DNA of 64,000 nucleotides from NCBI RefSeq assembly GCF_001619985.1, contig NW_017264195.1:930001-994000 (forward strand), read 5' to 3'. Of the stretch, positions 45,174 to 55,212 are shown piece by piece. Source of the DNA: Xylona heveae TC161. Lineage: Eukaryota > Ascomycota > Xylonomycetes > Xylonales > Xylonaceae. Under the pieces are notes generated by a model. That model searched no databases, was not told the origin of the DNA, and saw only the letters and a list, made by a program, of their open reading frames with translations. The position numbers and the translations under genes were made by a program. How positions within the stretch are numbered: the first letter of the stretch is position 1; the number at the start of each line of letters is the position of its first letter.

Positions 45174-46212
45174 CTATGCGGGTACAAGATGACAGCCGAG
45201 TAGACCGCGTCCACCCCAGCCAGAGCGTGGCGTGAGATGTAAGAGTAGTTCCTGGTCGGCTTGGGTCATGGGATTTTTGCGAACGATTTTGACTTGTATT
45301 GGGCGCTGTGATAGCCACAAGGGGCATACGTTAGCCTTTTGAAGCGTAGAAATTGCGAAGAGTTGTCAGACATGTCAAATATATCGGAATATACTTACAC
45401 CTTCGTTTTGCCGCACCACCTCAGCAACCTTTGTCAACTTCTCGTGATTCAGCCACGTCGCTGTGCCGAACCGTCGCACTCTGTCCCCGGCCTTGAGACC
45501 AGCTTCATCGGCCGGACTACCTTCCACTACGCTATTGACTTTGGCAAATGGTGTCTCGATAAGTCCGGACGCGCTCGCCGCGTTGACGGATCCTGGCACG
45601 CTACTCGCTGTGGAAGCGCCGCCTACTGTTGGACCTTCGTGATGAGTTGCAGGTGGTTGTGATGTTGCGGCGGCGGCGGCGGCGGCAGCTGCAGAATAGT
45701 GCGAGTGAAGGCCTGTTTCGATCTTGGACATGAGGTTTTTGAAGTCGTTGCGGAGGCGGATGATTCGAGCTCTAGTCGTGCGAACTGTTCGATGAAAGTC
45801 CATGCGTAAGTAAGGGCTTGTTGTAAAAGACAAGAGCATTTGGCATGATAGATAGCTTTGCCAGGTGGAAGGGAGAAAGGAGCAGTACATACTCTGCGCG
45901 ACGTCGATATCTGCTCGGGGGTATCCGTCGAATGTGGTCAGAGAGGTATTCATGTTGACATTATGCTATATCAAGTCAAACATGGAAACGTTAGCTAGAT
46001 GTCTTGGGTGAAATTAAATGCAAAATATAATGACCAACAGAGTCAAGTACGCTCCCAAGGGCTTTTAATTCTTCCTCCACCTTGTCCTTTTCAGCAATGA
46101 GCTCCATTAAGGAGAGGTGCTCCAGGTTGCTGCCATTGGCAACCCCGCTGCCGGATGTCGTTGGCCCGGAGGTAACTGTTGGTGCGTGGATGTCGTCCAT
46201 GGGTAGACCCAT
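45174..46212 (-). CDS. nas2: 26S proteasome assembly chaperone Nas2/PSMD9 (PDZ)
   Basis: Chaperone that binds the Rpt5 ATPase during assembly of the proteasome base. Four exons on the minus strand: 46212-46039, 45965-45893, 45784-45399, 45305-45174; 254 residues. The N-terminal helical domain reads LIAEKDKVEEELKALGSVLD then SHNVNMNTSLTTFDGYPRAD, with IRTTRARIIRLRNDFKNLM next. A poly-Ala stretch (nine Ala, GCG-type repeat) and a Ser/Thr-rich linker lead to the PDZ domain (FAKVNSVVEGSPADEAGLKA, GDRVRRFG) and QNEGRPIQVKIVRK across the last intron. The donor of intron 1 (gttggt) is weaker than usual. C-terminus LTPRSGWGGRGLLGCHLVP is typical of this family. Confidence 0.94.
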
Positions 46213-46923
46213 CTGACTGAAACAAAATCAAATACAAGGTCTTTTGTTTCAAACCGATTAATGTCAGATATCCTTGATGAGATGTTGTATCTGGCGTAAG
46301 CTCTGCCTTTTTTATTTTGACAGAGTGCACATTGAATGAATTGGTTAAAGTGCAGATTGGGCGGGGCATCTTGTTCCGATCCGGGGCGGGACCCTGGGGA
46401 ATTTTTCCGGATCCCCGAGAGGCGGCGATCCCACAGCGTCACCACCACTGCTTTGTTTACAACGTCTTCAACAGAAAGAGATCACCTGAACTCGAATCGC
46501 AGTGAACGCTTTCACCATTGAGTGAACTGATCTTTCGCAACTGGCTAACCTTCAGATCGCGTTGACCTTTTTTTATACCATAGAATTTCATAATGTCATG
46601 TCCTAAGATTTCGATCTACCTCGCTCGATGCGCTCAAAACGCTCGAAGCAGCTTCTCTCTGGTCGTTCCTTCCTTATTGTCTATTGATATTGCTCTTTCC
46701 TCGTCAATATCCGATTTTTTGCTTTTTCCTGAAAATTGTAGAGCGTTGTTTACAATGGCTGTTGATACTCAAATAGTTTTGAACCAATGTTTTCATTCAT
46801 CACCTGTCTCTTTGCTTTGGCCCATGGATTGATTCGTTCCCTCAGCAGCATCCCAGTCTGCAAGGACTACAGTCACTCACTTCGGAGTCCACATTGCGTC
46901 TTGCAACAAGTGATATCGCTATA
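46213..46923. promoter_or_regulatory. Divergent promoter region of nas2 and the Rho GEF
   Basis: 711 bases between two outward-facing start codons. A G/C-rich patch lies at 46370-46440. Nothing specific recognised. Confidence 0.5.
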
Positions 46924-49900
46924 ATGGCTCTTCTACCACATGGTCGTTTCGATTCTTCTTTGCTTAGTGTCGCACATTCGTGGTCAGGCACCCCGCCTCC
47001 CCTTCAAGAGTCTCAAAATACTCCAGGCACCTTACGGCATCATGATATCCGGAGCCCTTCATCGGGATCTTTCATCTCAACGCCATCTAGACCCGGCTCG
47101 TTGAAAACAAGGAATGAGAATGAACCGCCTGGAGCGGTTTCGGGATCATCGCTCCACCTTTCAGGTCTGCTGACGCCTTCAGATGTCTCGCGCAAGTCAT
47201 CTGGTCGTTTCTCTCAAAAGTCTCAAAAGTCCCAGAAGTCCCAAAAGTCTGGAAATTCAAACCGGATTCCAGAGCCTCCACAACCGGAGATCCCAACGAA
47301 GCATAACGTTGCTGTCGAATCTGGGGATCTTGAGGAGATCGATCTCGGCCCTCCCCCACCCACTTTGCGTGTTCGGAATAATCCTAGCTCAACGCCTTTA
47401 TTTGGACCTAGAAACTTTCTTGATGTGCCTAAAAGGGATGCGACGATAGAAGGTACGCCGAGTACACTAACAAGTGCAACGCCGAGTTTTCAAGAGACTA
47501 CAGCTCAAGCCAAAAAACCGGAGCATTCGGCCAAGTGGATTCATAAGTGGATGGGGTCACTCAAGAAGAAAAGTTTAAAACGGCAGCAGGCTGTTGTTTC
47601 CCGTCTTGAAAGGCAGCCAATGGATGATTTTGATGATGATGTCTGCTATCCGCTTCCTGATATTCTGGATACTAATGATGAAGCCACCAATAGCAGAAAA
47701 GCCCCTTCATTCAGTTCCACCGCTTTTGTGACTGCAGTCAAAACGGCAAGTCTCAGCCTAGCAAGCCTTGGTGCTCCAGCGCATCGAAAAAGCGCCAGAT
47801 CCTCTCGTCGCAGGAACACCAACAGGAGCAGTCGTCTTTCCTTTAGAGATGGAAGGAGATCAACTGATAGCCGTCCAGAGAAACCACTGATTGATGCAGA
47901 AATTTGGGATCGCTCAGTGAAACGTCGGAAAGCCATCGAAGAGCTTATCAGTACAGAAGAAAGTTATATCGCCGATTTGAAACTTCTTAGTAATGTGCGC
48001 GGAACGTCAACAGATAGAACAGACCTATGCTTACTTTGATTTGCTAGGTGTATATTTCTCTGCTCGCAGAAGTCCCTGAAGTTTCTCCGCAAACTCGTGC
48101 ATCAGTTCACCACTCCCTTAATGAGATTCTTCAATTACACGAGGATCTTCTTGGCGAGCTATTTCGTGTCGTTCCTTATTCAGAATACAGCCAGAAACAA
48201 TATCGACAACTGCCGACGGCTGATTTTCGCAAGCACACTCGCTGGCATAGCGCGGATGGAGCGCGCTCAGACGTAGGCTTGAAAGGTGCAAGCGAAGCCA
48301 ACGGAAAGCGAAAGGCACGGCTTTCTCTTGATGCAGCTGTCCTAAATAGCGTGGAGACCCGTGTCCTTTGGGCCGAACCCAAAACAGCTGGTGACGTTGC
48401 TAGAGTATTTGACAAATTGGTATGTGCTTCTTATGTGAGTTCGAGGGCTTTATTAACCTCTGACTCCTCTTTATTCCTTTTAGATGATACGGTTTCTCTC
48501 CTATGAAGACTATGTTGCAAAGCAAGAACACCTGCTGAGTGGGATCTCTTCATTTTGTTCAGCAATTCCAGAGTGGCATACCTATGAAAGGGGAGTAGAA
48601 GTCTTGGCAACTTCTTTAACATCAATCAGTAGCCGAGAGGATTTGAGCAAAAAGTCATTGCAAATAAACGATATCATTAATAAGGTAAGTCAGAGATGTA
48701 CGCTGGATATGAACAGGTAACTAAATTAAGCATTGTAGCCTGCGCAAAGAGTTCTCAAATATAAGCTTCTGATGGAAGAACTCAAAAGAGATACGCAAGT
48801 CCACGACTGTCCGGACTCTTATGCTGAGTTAGAAAAGGTTATTTATCGCCTTGCACAAACGACCAAAGCAATTGATAATGCTACGGACGATCCAGTCATC
48901 CGGGAACGAATCGAAAAGACCTGGTTGCTCCAAGACCGGCTAATCTTCCCCCAAGAGGTAGCTCTGAAGAAGTCGTACGATGCAAAAGGAGCCTGGACTA
49001 ACATTTCGCCTATAGCATCAATTTGCGCGTTTCAATACCCTCCGTCATCTTGGACAGGTGTCACTTTGCGGGGCTCTTTACGTCGCCTTTGAGACCGAAG
49101 TAGGAGTCCATGGAGCTTATATGGCATGTGTTTTGTTCAATCACCATCTTCTTCTTGCCACCGCAAACCGAGGAGACGGAGCTTTCACTGTTGCTGTCTT
49201 GATATCGCTGGAGGACCTCCAAATCCTATCACCGCAAGAAGGGAAAGGTGAGGTCAGCCCTGCATAGCACCAAGTACTTTGAACTGAACAGCTGCAGGTA
49301 TTTGGTGCCGAACCGTGCCTTTTGCCTGGAAAATTGCTTTTAAATGTGATCAGATGCTCCATGAAATTCTTCTATGCGCTTGCTCTGCTAAAGAGGAAGA
49401 GGCGTGGAGAGGTCTCATATCAGAACGGAGGAAGAGTGATAATCTCGCACATGACTCTCCTGAGATATTCACGCTACTAACGCTGGACATAAAACCCACC
49501 GGTTATATGTTTGGCCTTGCTAGTATTCTTGCGCGTCAATCGTCAACCTCTGAAGCCGAAGTCTCTACAAAAGACCTAGAAGGACCGGAGGTCAATATCA
49601 AAAATACCTTTCTCGCAAAAGAAGGCGTTGAATTTCCGCAGAGTTCATCGAGTCAACAACACCGACCTGCTGTGGACGTCTCTTCGAAACGTACAACAAC
49701 GCTTACTCCAAAGCGCATCGAGAGAGGGCGCATTGAGAATGCTTTATCCGATGTTTGGACTAAAGAAATTTTGCCGTTTCCTTGTATGGCGATGAAGCGG
49801 GGCGAAAACGTGGTCCGGGTTTCAGCCAGTTCAATGATGCGCAAGCTCAGTATTGCCAGCATCGCAACCACATTCACAAAGCGATCTACAAGCTATACGC

Positions 49901-50301
49901 TTCCAAGTCGGCCAAAAACGGCTGAAGGTCAACGGCCAGCAGATACTATTCACGAATTGACGGGGACAGCCGAAAAGGCCGGCATAGAACCTGCCAGAAA
50001 TCTCAGAGGTAGCCAAGGAAAATCGTCCACATGCAGCGAGAAACGGCAAGATCTTGGTCCAGCGCAATCCCGAAAGAGCTCTTTCAGCGATAAGGTGAAG
50101 CGGTCGCTCAGTGGGAAGCGTGCAGCTGACCTTGAAGCTGACAAGGCTGGAGCCTTGGAGACCGACGATGAAAAGAAAACGGAAGATGAAACCAAAGCCG
50201 AGAAAGAAAATAAGAGGATTCGAAAGAGAGAAAGCTTTGGTAACCACCTGAGGGGACTGGGTGCTTCTAAACTCAAAAGAATCTTTGTTTCCCAGTCATG
50301 A
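46924..50301 (+). CDS. Rho guanine-nucleotide exchange factor (DH-PH type)
   Basis: Activates a Rho-family GTPase (Rho1, Cdc42 or Rac; not determined). Six exons: 46924-47994, 48048-48419, 48484-48684, 48739-48957, 49016-49247, 49298-50301; 1032 residues. Residues 1-330 are disordered, Ser/Pro-rich, with a SQKSQKSQKSQKS repeat near 100 and basic patches. The DH domain runs about 340-630: RRKAIEELISTEESYIADLK (CR1) and PAQRVLKYKLLMEELKRDT (CR3, the PxQR..Y.LLL hallmark that begins exon 4). A PH-like region follows (FARFNTLRHLGQVSLCGALY to WCRTVPFAWKIAFKC). The C-terminal 300 residues are Ser/Lys-rich, ending GLGASKLKRIFVSQS. All five joins preserve frame at canonical sites. Fungal GEFs of this layout act in polarity or septation. 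Confidence 0.93.
47206..47250 (+). repeat. In-frame short tandem repeat encoding SQK units
   Basis: Four to five units of tctcaaaag/tcccagaag type (9 bases each) coding for SQK repeats in the disordered N-terminal part of the Rho GEF. Confidence 0.8.
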
Positions 50302-51299
50302 ATTTGGGGGAACATTTCGAAATTTTTTTTGTATCTTTCCGAATACGTCGCCGCTCGTGAGATATGACCACCAAACCATGATTGGATCATCGCACCATCA
50401 GTACCAACAACAAAACATTGCAGGGCTGTATTAAACGTTGCATACTTAATTGGTTTTGAGGGACAGAAGTCGCTGTCTGCCATACTGGTGGAAATTATGA
50501 CGGGTCAGAGGGCAATGGATTGGATTTGTTGAACAGGCACGATCCGGCGAGGATGAGGTTTATGATGTTTATGATGATGCTTTGATGGTATTAATTTGAG
50601 GGGGCTTTTTCGCGCCTCGGACCAAATTGTTTGATGACTCTATATTGATAATACCAGAACAAAGTGTAAAGTAACGTTGTACTCGTACAACTCACACGAC
50701 AATTTACTAGATTGGGACAAGGGTTGCAGGATGTGAAGCTTGGTTCTTTTGTTTGAGCGGGCTCTGGTATATTTGCCAGGGTGATGCATTGATTGATGCA
50801 TCGTCATTGCCAATAACGTTGTATTACTATGGGGTTCGACCGACTTCCATGATCGTGTTGACGTTAAGTGTTCTCGAAATGACCCCTTTGTGGGGCTTCT
50901 GGGGTAATATTAGTTAGTGTTGATTTGTCGACTCTTTAACTGAGTTTAGCGTGGGATGGATCTGTCGTGGCAGCCAAGGTGAAGGGGGCAGATGACGATG
51001 ACGTTATGACGTATGTTGCTTTCGTTTCTCCCTCGGCATTCCCAGGTAACGCAAACCCAAAACCCCACTGAGCTGCGGGCCCCTCCACGTCAGGTACAAG
51101 TGCCGCATTTGCCCTACTGCTGCAACAAGTACTTATTGCTCCTTCAATCTCTTTCTTCAGCTTCTTCCCTTCTATATTCTTCATCTTCTAACCTTCACAA
51201 CTCTCACTTTCACGCATCACTCCACAAACAAAAGCTCCCTTTCCTCCACAAACTCTCAAAAACCTTTTACCCTTTTCTTTCAAAAGATTAACCACCAAG
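50302..51299. promoter_or_regulatory. Upstream region of RTC3 with STRE-like words
   Basis: No gene. Contains gacccctttgtggggc at about 50880-50896, holding CCCCT/GGGGC words near the stress-response element core (CCCCT), and a CT-rich leader at 51110-51290 just before the RTC3 ATG. In yeast RTC3 is stress-induced, so these words are worth noting but unproven. Confidence 0.35.
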
Positions 51300-51814
51300 A
51301 TGCCTAAGGGAAACGCTCCTCAGACCAAGGTCCACTACAAGGGCCAGAACGAGGACTTTATCGTCTTCGTTGACGACCGCGAGGCGGTCCTCAACTGGAG
51401 AAAGGACAAGTCTATCCCTCTCGCCCAGGTCGTTAGCGGCTGGAAGTTCTTCAAGACGCACAAGTAAGCTTATGCCCCATATTCAGCTTCTTCCAGAGCT
51501 CTTTTCTAACATCTTCTTTCTTCAAAAAAAGGCACGGTACCCAGGGTGTTCTTGACGGTGCCTCCAAGGGCGACCTGCAAAACGAGTTCGGCTCCGATGA
51601 CGATGACACCGTCATGAAGGCGATCCTTGAGAAGGGTGACATCTTGCATTCAGAGGTTCGTATTCACCTTGCTTTTTACCTCTTTGATTTATATACGCCT
51701 GCCCAAAATTTGGTGATACGGAAATAAACGGATCCTAACATGATGATTCGTCTACAGGCTGCTGAACGCCAGGGTCCTAAGAACGACAGCAAGGGTCCCA
51801 TGATTTCTCACTAG
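51300..51814 (+). CDS. rtc3: SBDS-like small protein RTC3
   Basis: Small protein with an SBDS N-terminal (FYSH) fold; yeast Rtc3 is stress-induced, linked to RNA metabolism and telomere-capping suppression. Three exons: 51300-51463, 51532-51655, 51758-51814; 114 residues, the usual length. Sequence landmarks: QTKVHYKGQNEDFIVFVDDR, VVSGWKFFKTHKHGTQGVLDGASKGDLQNEFG and ILEKGDILHSEAAERQG. Both joins restore conserved residues (THK|HGTQG; LHSE|AAERQ). Strong C-ending codon bias suggests high expression. Confidence 0.95.
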
Positions 51815-52888
51815 ACTACGACGATCACGACTCTTTGACGACTCGTTTCGGAATTTTTCTTTGCTCTTAATATCCTCAAAAAAATATCAATGGTTCGATG
51901 CGGTCGGCGTTTTGAGCGGCACCTCTCAAAGAGATTTGAGTTGCATATATAGTCTTTGATCATATGTAGCCGCCAATCCCGCCAGGATGCGTTCATCCAA
52001 CCGCCTGCCATTCCTGCCATCATAGCTATCGGCATCTCCATTTTTTTTATTACGAGATATCACGGATGGGGTCTGAATCAGCATTAGGTGTTAGAGAAGC
52101 GGGATACACGCTGGCTTAGTTGGCTGCATTATCCTCGTATTTGAAATAACCAAATACCAAATAAGATATCCAAACAAGTAAAACCATTTTCGTTCCTCTG
52201 TGAATGCATGCGAGTTGTGCCAATCTACTTAATTCATGCGAATACGACACTTGAGTTAAGTTTCAGAGTTGAGACTTGATGTGATCTCACACGGATGACC
52301 CCGTCCGCTTCCGCGGGGGAAACCAAGAAGGCGCAGAGCTTTGCGAGCGAGGGAGCTACATAGCTTCGGTTCGGAGCTCTCTAGCTACCCCAAGGGCCAT
52401 CTTGCCCAGTACAAATATTCGTAGAAACCGCAAATCTTTTGTATTTACTTTTGAAGCTCCTTTTATAGCTGCGACTATTTGCAAGCTTACGAATTTGATG
52501 TAAGACTTCCTTTATAGTATCAATCTGAGACCTCAAACTTCCTGTTCTCCATCATCAGCAGCCCAACGAGACAATAGGAGGGCAGCGGTGTGACACATGT
52601 GATCTCTCTGCGGGCTTATCTTATCTGATGCATCTCATTTCCCCAACGCTTGGGTGTAGGAGAGCAGCGGTCTGGAGCCACTGAAGATATGACTTAATTA
52701 CAGGAAAGGACGACGGGGAGTCGAGGGCCAATTGATATGAAAATCAAAAGAATATATAAATCTCAAAGGGGGTATATATGCAAAAAGTATTTCGCCATGA
52801 TAAGGAGTTCCGCAATGCTGAGATCGAAAATGGCCCAGTGAAGGGGGGAAAGACACTGGCAATAAAATGAACAGAAAATACCCGTGAC
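51815..52888. other. Convergent 3' spacer
   Basis: Between RTC3 and the DNA glycosylase. A short GC-rich inverted sequence (cttccgcgggggaaacc) lies near 52308-52324. No gene or RNA seen. Confidence 0.55.
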
Positions 52889-54115
52889 TCAATTATCCAC
52901 CCACTCATTCCTCTCTTTGCGTCTCTTGATTGCCCATTCGCCCAGAGGTTTCCAAATAGCTTCCTTCTCATGGGGTCTCAACGATGCTGCGAGACCACTC
53001 GTGCTCGTCGCTACAAACACCTTTGCGCCATTCCAATCCGGATCCCGCTTCACATGGTGTATTATCTGCGCATGATCTTCTCTCATGGTTTCCGAGCCAC
53101 CGAGAATGTCACTTCCATCACCATGTCCCGTGCCCATGTTTTCTTCTTCGTCTTGCCATCCAAAACGGAACTCGTTCTTTGTGATCCCTCTCCCGTGCTT
53201 CACGCGCCATATGCTTTCCCAGATGCCCTTTCCGACAATACACACTGCTTCAGGCCGCCATCGTCGTATTTTTGCCTCGAGAATGCTCACCCCCGCGTCC
53301 ATTTCGGCTTTGCTTAGTTCGCTCTGGTTCGCGGACGGGCGGGCAACAATGTTTGTGTTTCCTAGCCCATAGAGACGTGGTAAGTCGACGTCTTCGCGAG
53401 CTTCGCAGCGCCGCGATGTAAGCCCCGATGAGTGGAGAAGTTTCCAGAATAAATTGGAAGGGTGCGAGTATGCGTGCCCCGTCTGAGCGGTCCGCACGCC
53501 GGGGTTCACGCCGATGAAGACGCAGATGAGGTTAGGCGCGAACACGTCCGGCAACGGAGGTAAGTGGGCGTAGCGTGAGGGAGGGGCATAGCCTGCGGGT
53601 GAGCGCCGGGCTTTCTTTCGTGGCGATGGGGTCCGTGATGTAGATAGTGAGGCGGCGTCTGAGGAATCGGTGATGCGTCGTTTGGAAGGGGAAGAGAGAA
53701 GGGCGTTAGCGGGAACGGGTGAGAGAGCGGAGGCGGTGGTAGCAGATGAGGCGGCTCTTGTGCTGGTGCGGGTCTTGGGAGAGGTGATGGCTGATAATGA
53801 TGATGAGGATGGCGATGCGGGTGCAGAGGTTGATGTGGATGTGCTCTGCATAGACCTCGTTGTTGGTCGCCGCACATAGGCAAATTGGTCGAGTCGGCCG
53901 TTAAATGAAGGCGGTGGGCGAAATGCTGATTCTTCTTCAAGAGTCCCTTCTTCGGCATGTGCTTCCGCGTTTTCTATTGCTTCTAAAGTTTGAGGAATGG
54001 TACCGTTGGGTGCGTCTGTTGATACAAGAGAGGCAGGTTGCGTATCTTCAGCAACTGGGCCTTTTGAGGTGGGAGTGATTGCTGCATCATTGGCAGACTG
54101 TGGTCGTCGTGGCAT
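52889..54115 (-). CDS. thp1: G/T-U mismatch-specific DNA glycosylase (TDG/MUG, Thp1-like)
   Basis: Base-excision repair enzyme that removes uracil or thymine paired with guanine; nuclear. Single exon, 408 residues. Residues 1-190 are disordered (Ser/Ala/Thr-rich, with SPRKKARRSP as a likely nuclear signal). The catalytic domain begins LICVFIGVNPGVRTAQTGHA, where GVNPG is the MUG/TDG active-site motif. NLFWKLLHSSGLTSRR follows. The second motif, KVFVATSTSGLAASLR, replaces the MUG NPSG insertion loop as in fungal Thp1. A charged insertion (EEENMGTGHGDGSDILGG) lies between the two. No intron seen, and the frame from MPRRPQSAND to NEWVDN is uninterrupted. Confidence 0.94.
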   Translation of the reverse strand: MPRRPQSANDAAITPTSKGPVAEDTQPASLVSTDAPNGTIPQTLEAIENAEAHAEEGTLEEESAFRPPPSFNGRLDQFAYVRRPTTRSMQSTSTSTSAPASPSSSSLSAITSPKTRTSTRAASSATTASALSPVPANALLSSPSKRRITDSSDAASLSTSRTPSPRKKARRSPAGYAPPSRYAHLPPLPDVFAPNLICVFIGVNPGVRTAQTGHAYSHPSNLFWKLLHSSGLTSRRCEAREDVDLPRLYGLGNTNIVARPSANQSELSKAEMDAGVSILEAKIRRWRPEAVCIVGKGIWESIWRVKHGRGITKNEFRFGWQDEEENMGTGHGDGSDILGGSETMREDHAQIIHHVKRDPDWNGAKVFVATSTSGLAASLRPHEKEAIWKPLGEWAIKRRKERNEWVDN

Positions 54116-54652
54116 ATTTAATTTCTATAATTTTTATGAAATAATTGGTTTGTTTTGACGTCTGACAGCTGTGTTTAAAAGAGCAAGAGCTATGGATGGT
54201 TGCACCTTCCTCATCTAGTGATGGTCTCTCGCGTACGTCATTGGATTGGGCTTGACACGGGAGCCAATAATGCTTCCTATTTTGGACATGTAATTGCTCT
54301 GCCGTGTGCCATGTTGACAAGTTAAGTCGGCGACTCAGGATATGTTACATTGTACGGAGTATTTGGATATATGTTCATTTTAAATTATGATTTTGTACAA
54401 TACAAAAAAGAAAACTAGAAATGTTCTAGCTATAGAAAGGTCTTCGTAAGGGTATCATCGTCCCTGGTATCCGTTCTGGTCATGACAACGGATCCAGCTC
54501 ATCAGTGGTGGTATAAAGCATTCATAAAACCTCCAAACTCCACTGCCAAGATTTTTTGTATAAAACGCCGACCCTTCGAGGGTGAGATTCTGACATAACG
54601 CCAATTTGTACGCCCGCTCCGGAAAGAAATCACAATCGTATAGAGAAACATA
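54116..54652. other. Short intergenic region with one TACGGAGTA nonamer
   Basis: Upstream of the glycosylase and 3' of the next minus-strand gene. Holds the only copy (54353-54361) of the nonamer found outside the 4.7-11.2 kb region. Confidence 0.5.
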
Positions 54653-55212
54653 TCATGCGGCTGTCCTGGGTCGCCGCCTCTTGGGCAGGCTCCATGGTCT
54701 GGGACACACGATCTGTGGAAATTGTCAGATTTTTGAGACAAAAGGTAAAAGTATTCGGAGCAGATGGAGTTTACCTCGCCTTCAGTGTAGGCCCAAAAGT
54801 AGACGACGATTCCAATCAGGTAGTATAGGGCCGCATTTGTGCCTTGGTAGAGTAGCACGGCCGTCATGACGTTGAGCGGATACATCATGATCCTCCATTC
54901 TATCGACTTGTGAAGTGAGAGACGTGAGAGTCTCTTCAAAGGCCATTCCCATGCCAATGTGACGAGACCCAACACCAGATTGATGATTTGTAGTATGGGT
55001 ATAGGCTTAACGAATCCGTCGAGATTTTTGGTGAGAAAGTCCCAGAAAAACTTTGGCCAGAAGAAGCCTTCGATTGCGGCTGCAACTTGGTCTACCGTCT
55101 TATTAGCCTCGTAGAGCAAGACTGAAATAACAAGGTCGTTCAGCATAAACTTACATAAGGCAGCCGTGAGGACAATCAATCTTGCCCAGTGGTTCTTGAT
55201 GAGGATTCCCAT
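54653..55212 (-). CDS. Small four-TM membrane protein, fungal conserved (DUF7727-like)
   Basis: Function unknown. Three exons on the minus strand: 55212-55155, 55091-54775, 54712-54653; 144 residues. The joins give MGILIKNHWARLIVLTAALY|QVAAAIEGFF and AYTEGE|IVCPRPWSLPKRRRPRTAA. Several hydrophobic helices are visible (WARLIVLTAALYQVAAAIEG, PILQIINLVLGLVTLAWEW, MMYPLNVMTAVLLYQGTN, ALYYLIGIVVYFWAY). The basic C-terminal tail (LPKRRRPRT) would lie in the cytosol. The same layout is common across Pezizomycotina as an uncharacterised family; the DUF number is from memory and should be verified. Confidence 0.85.
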
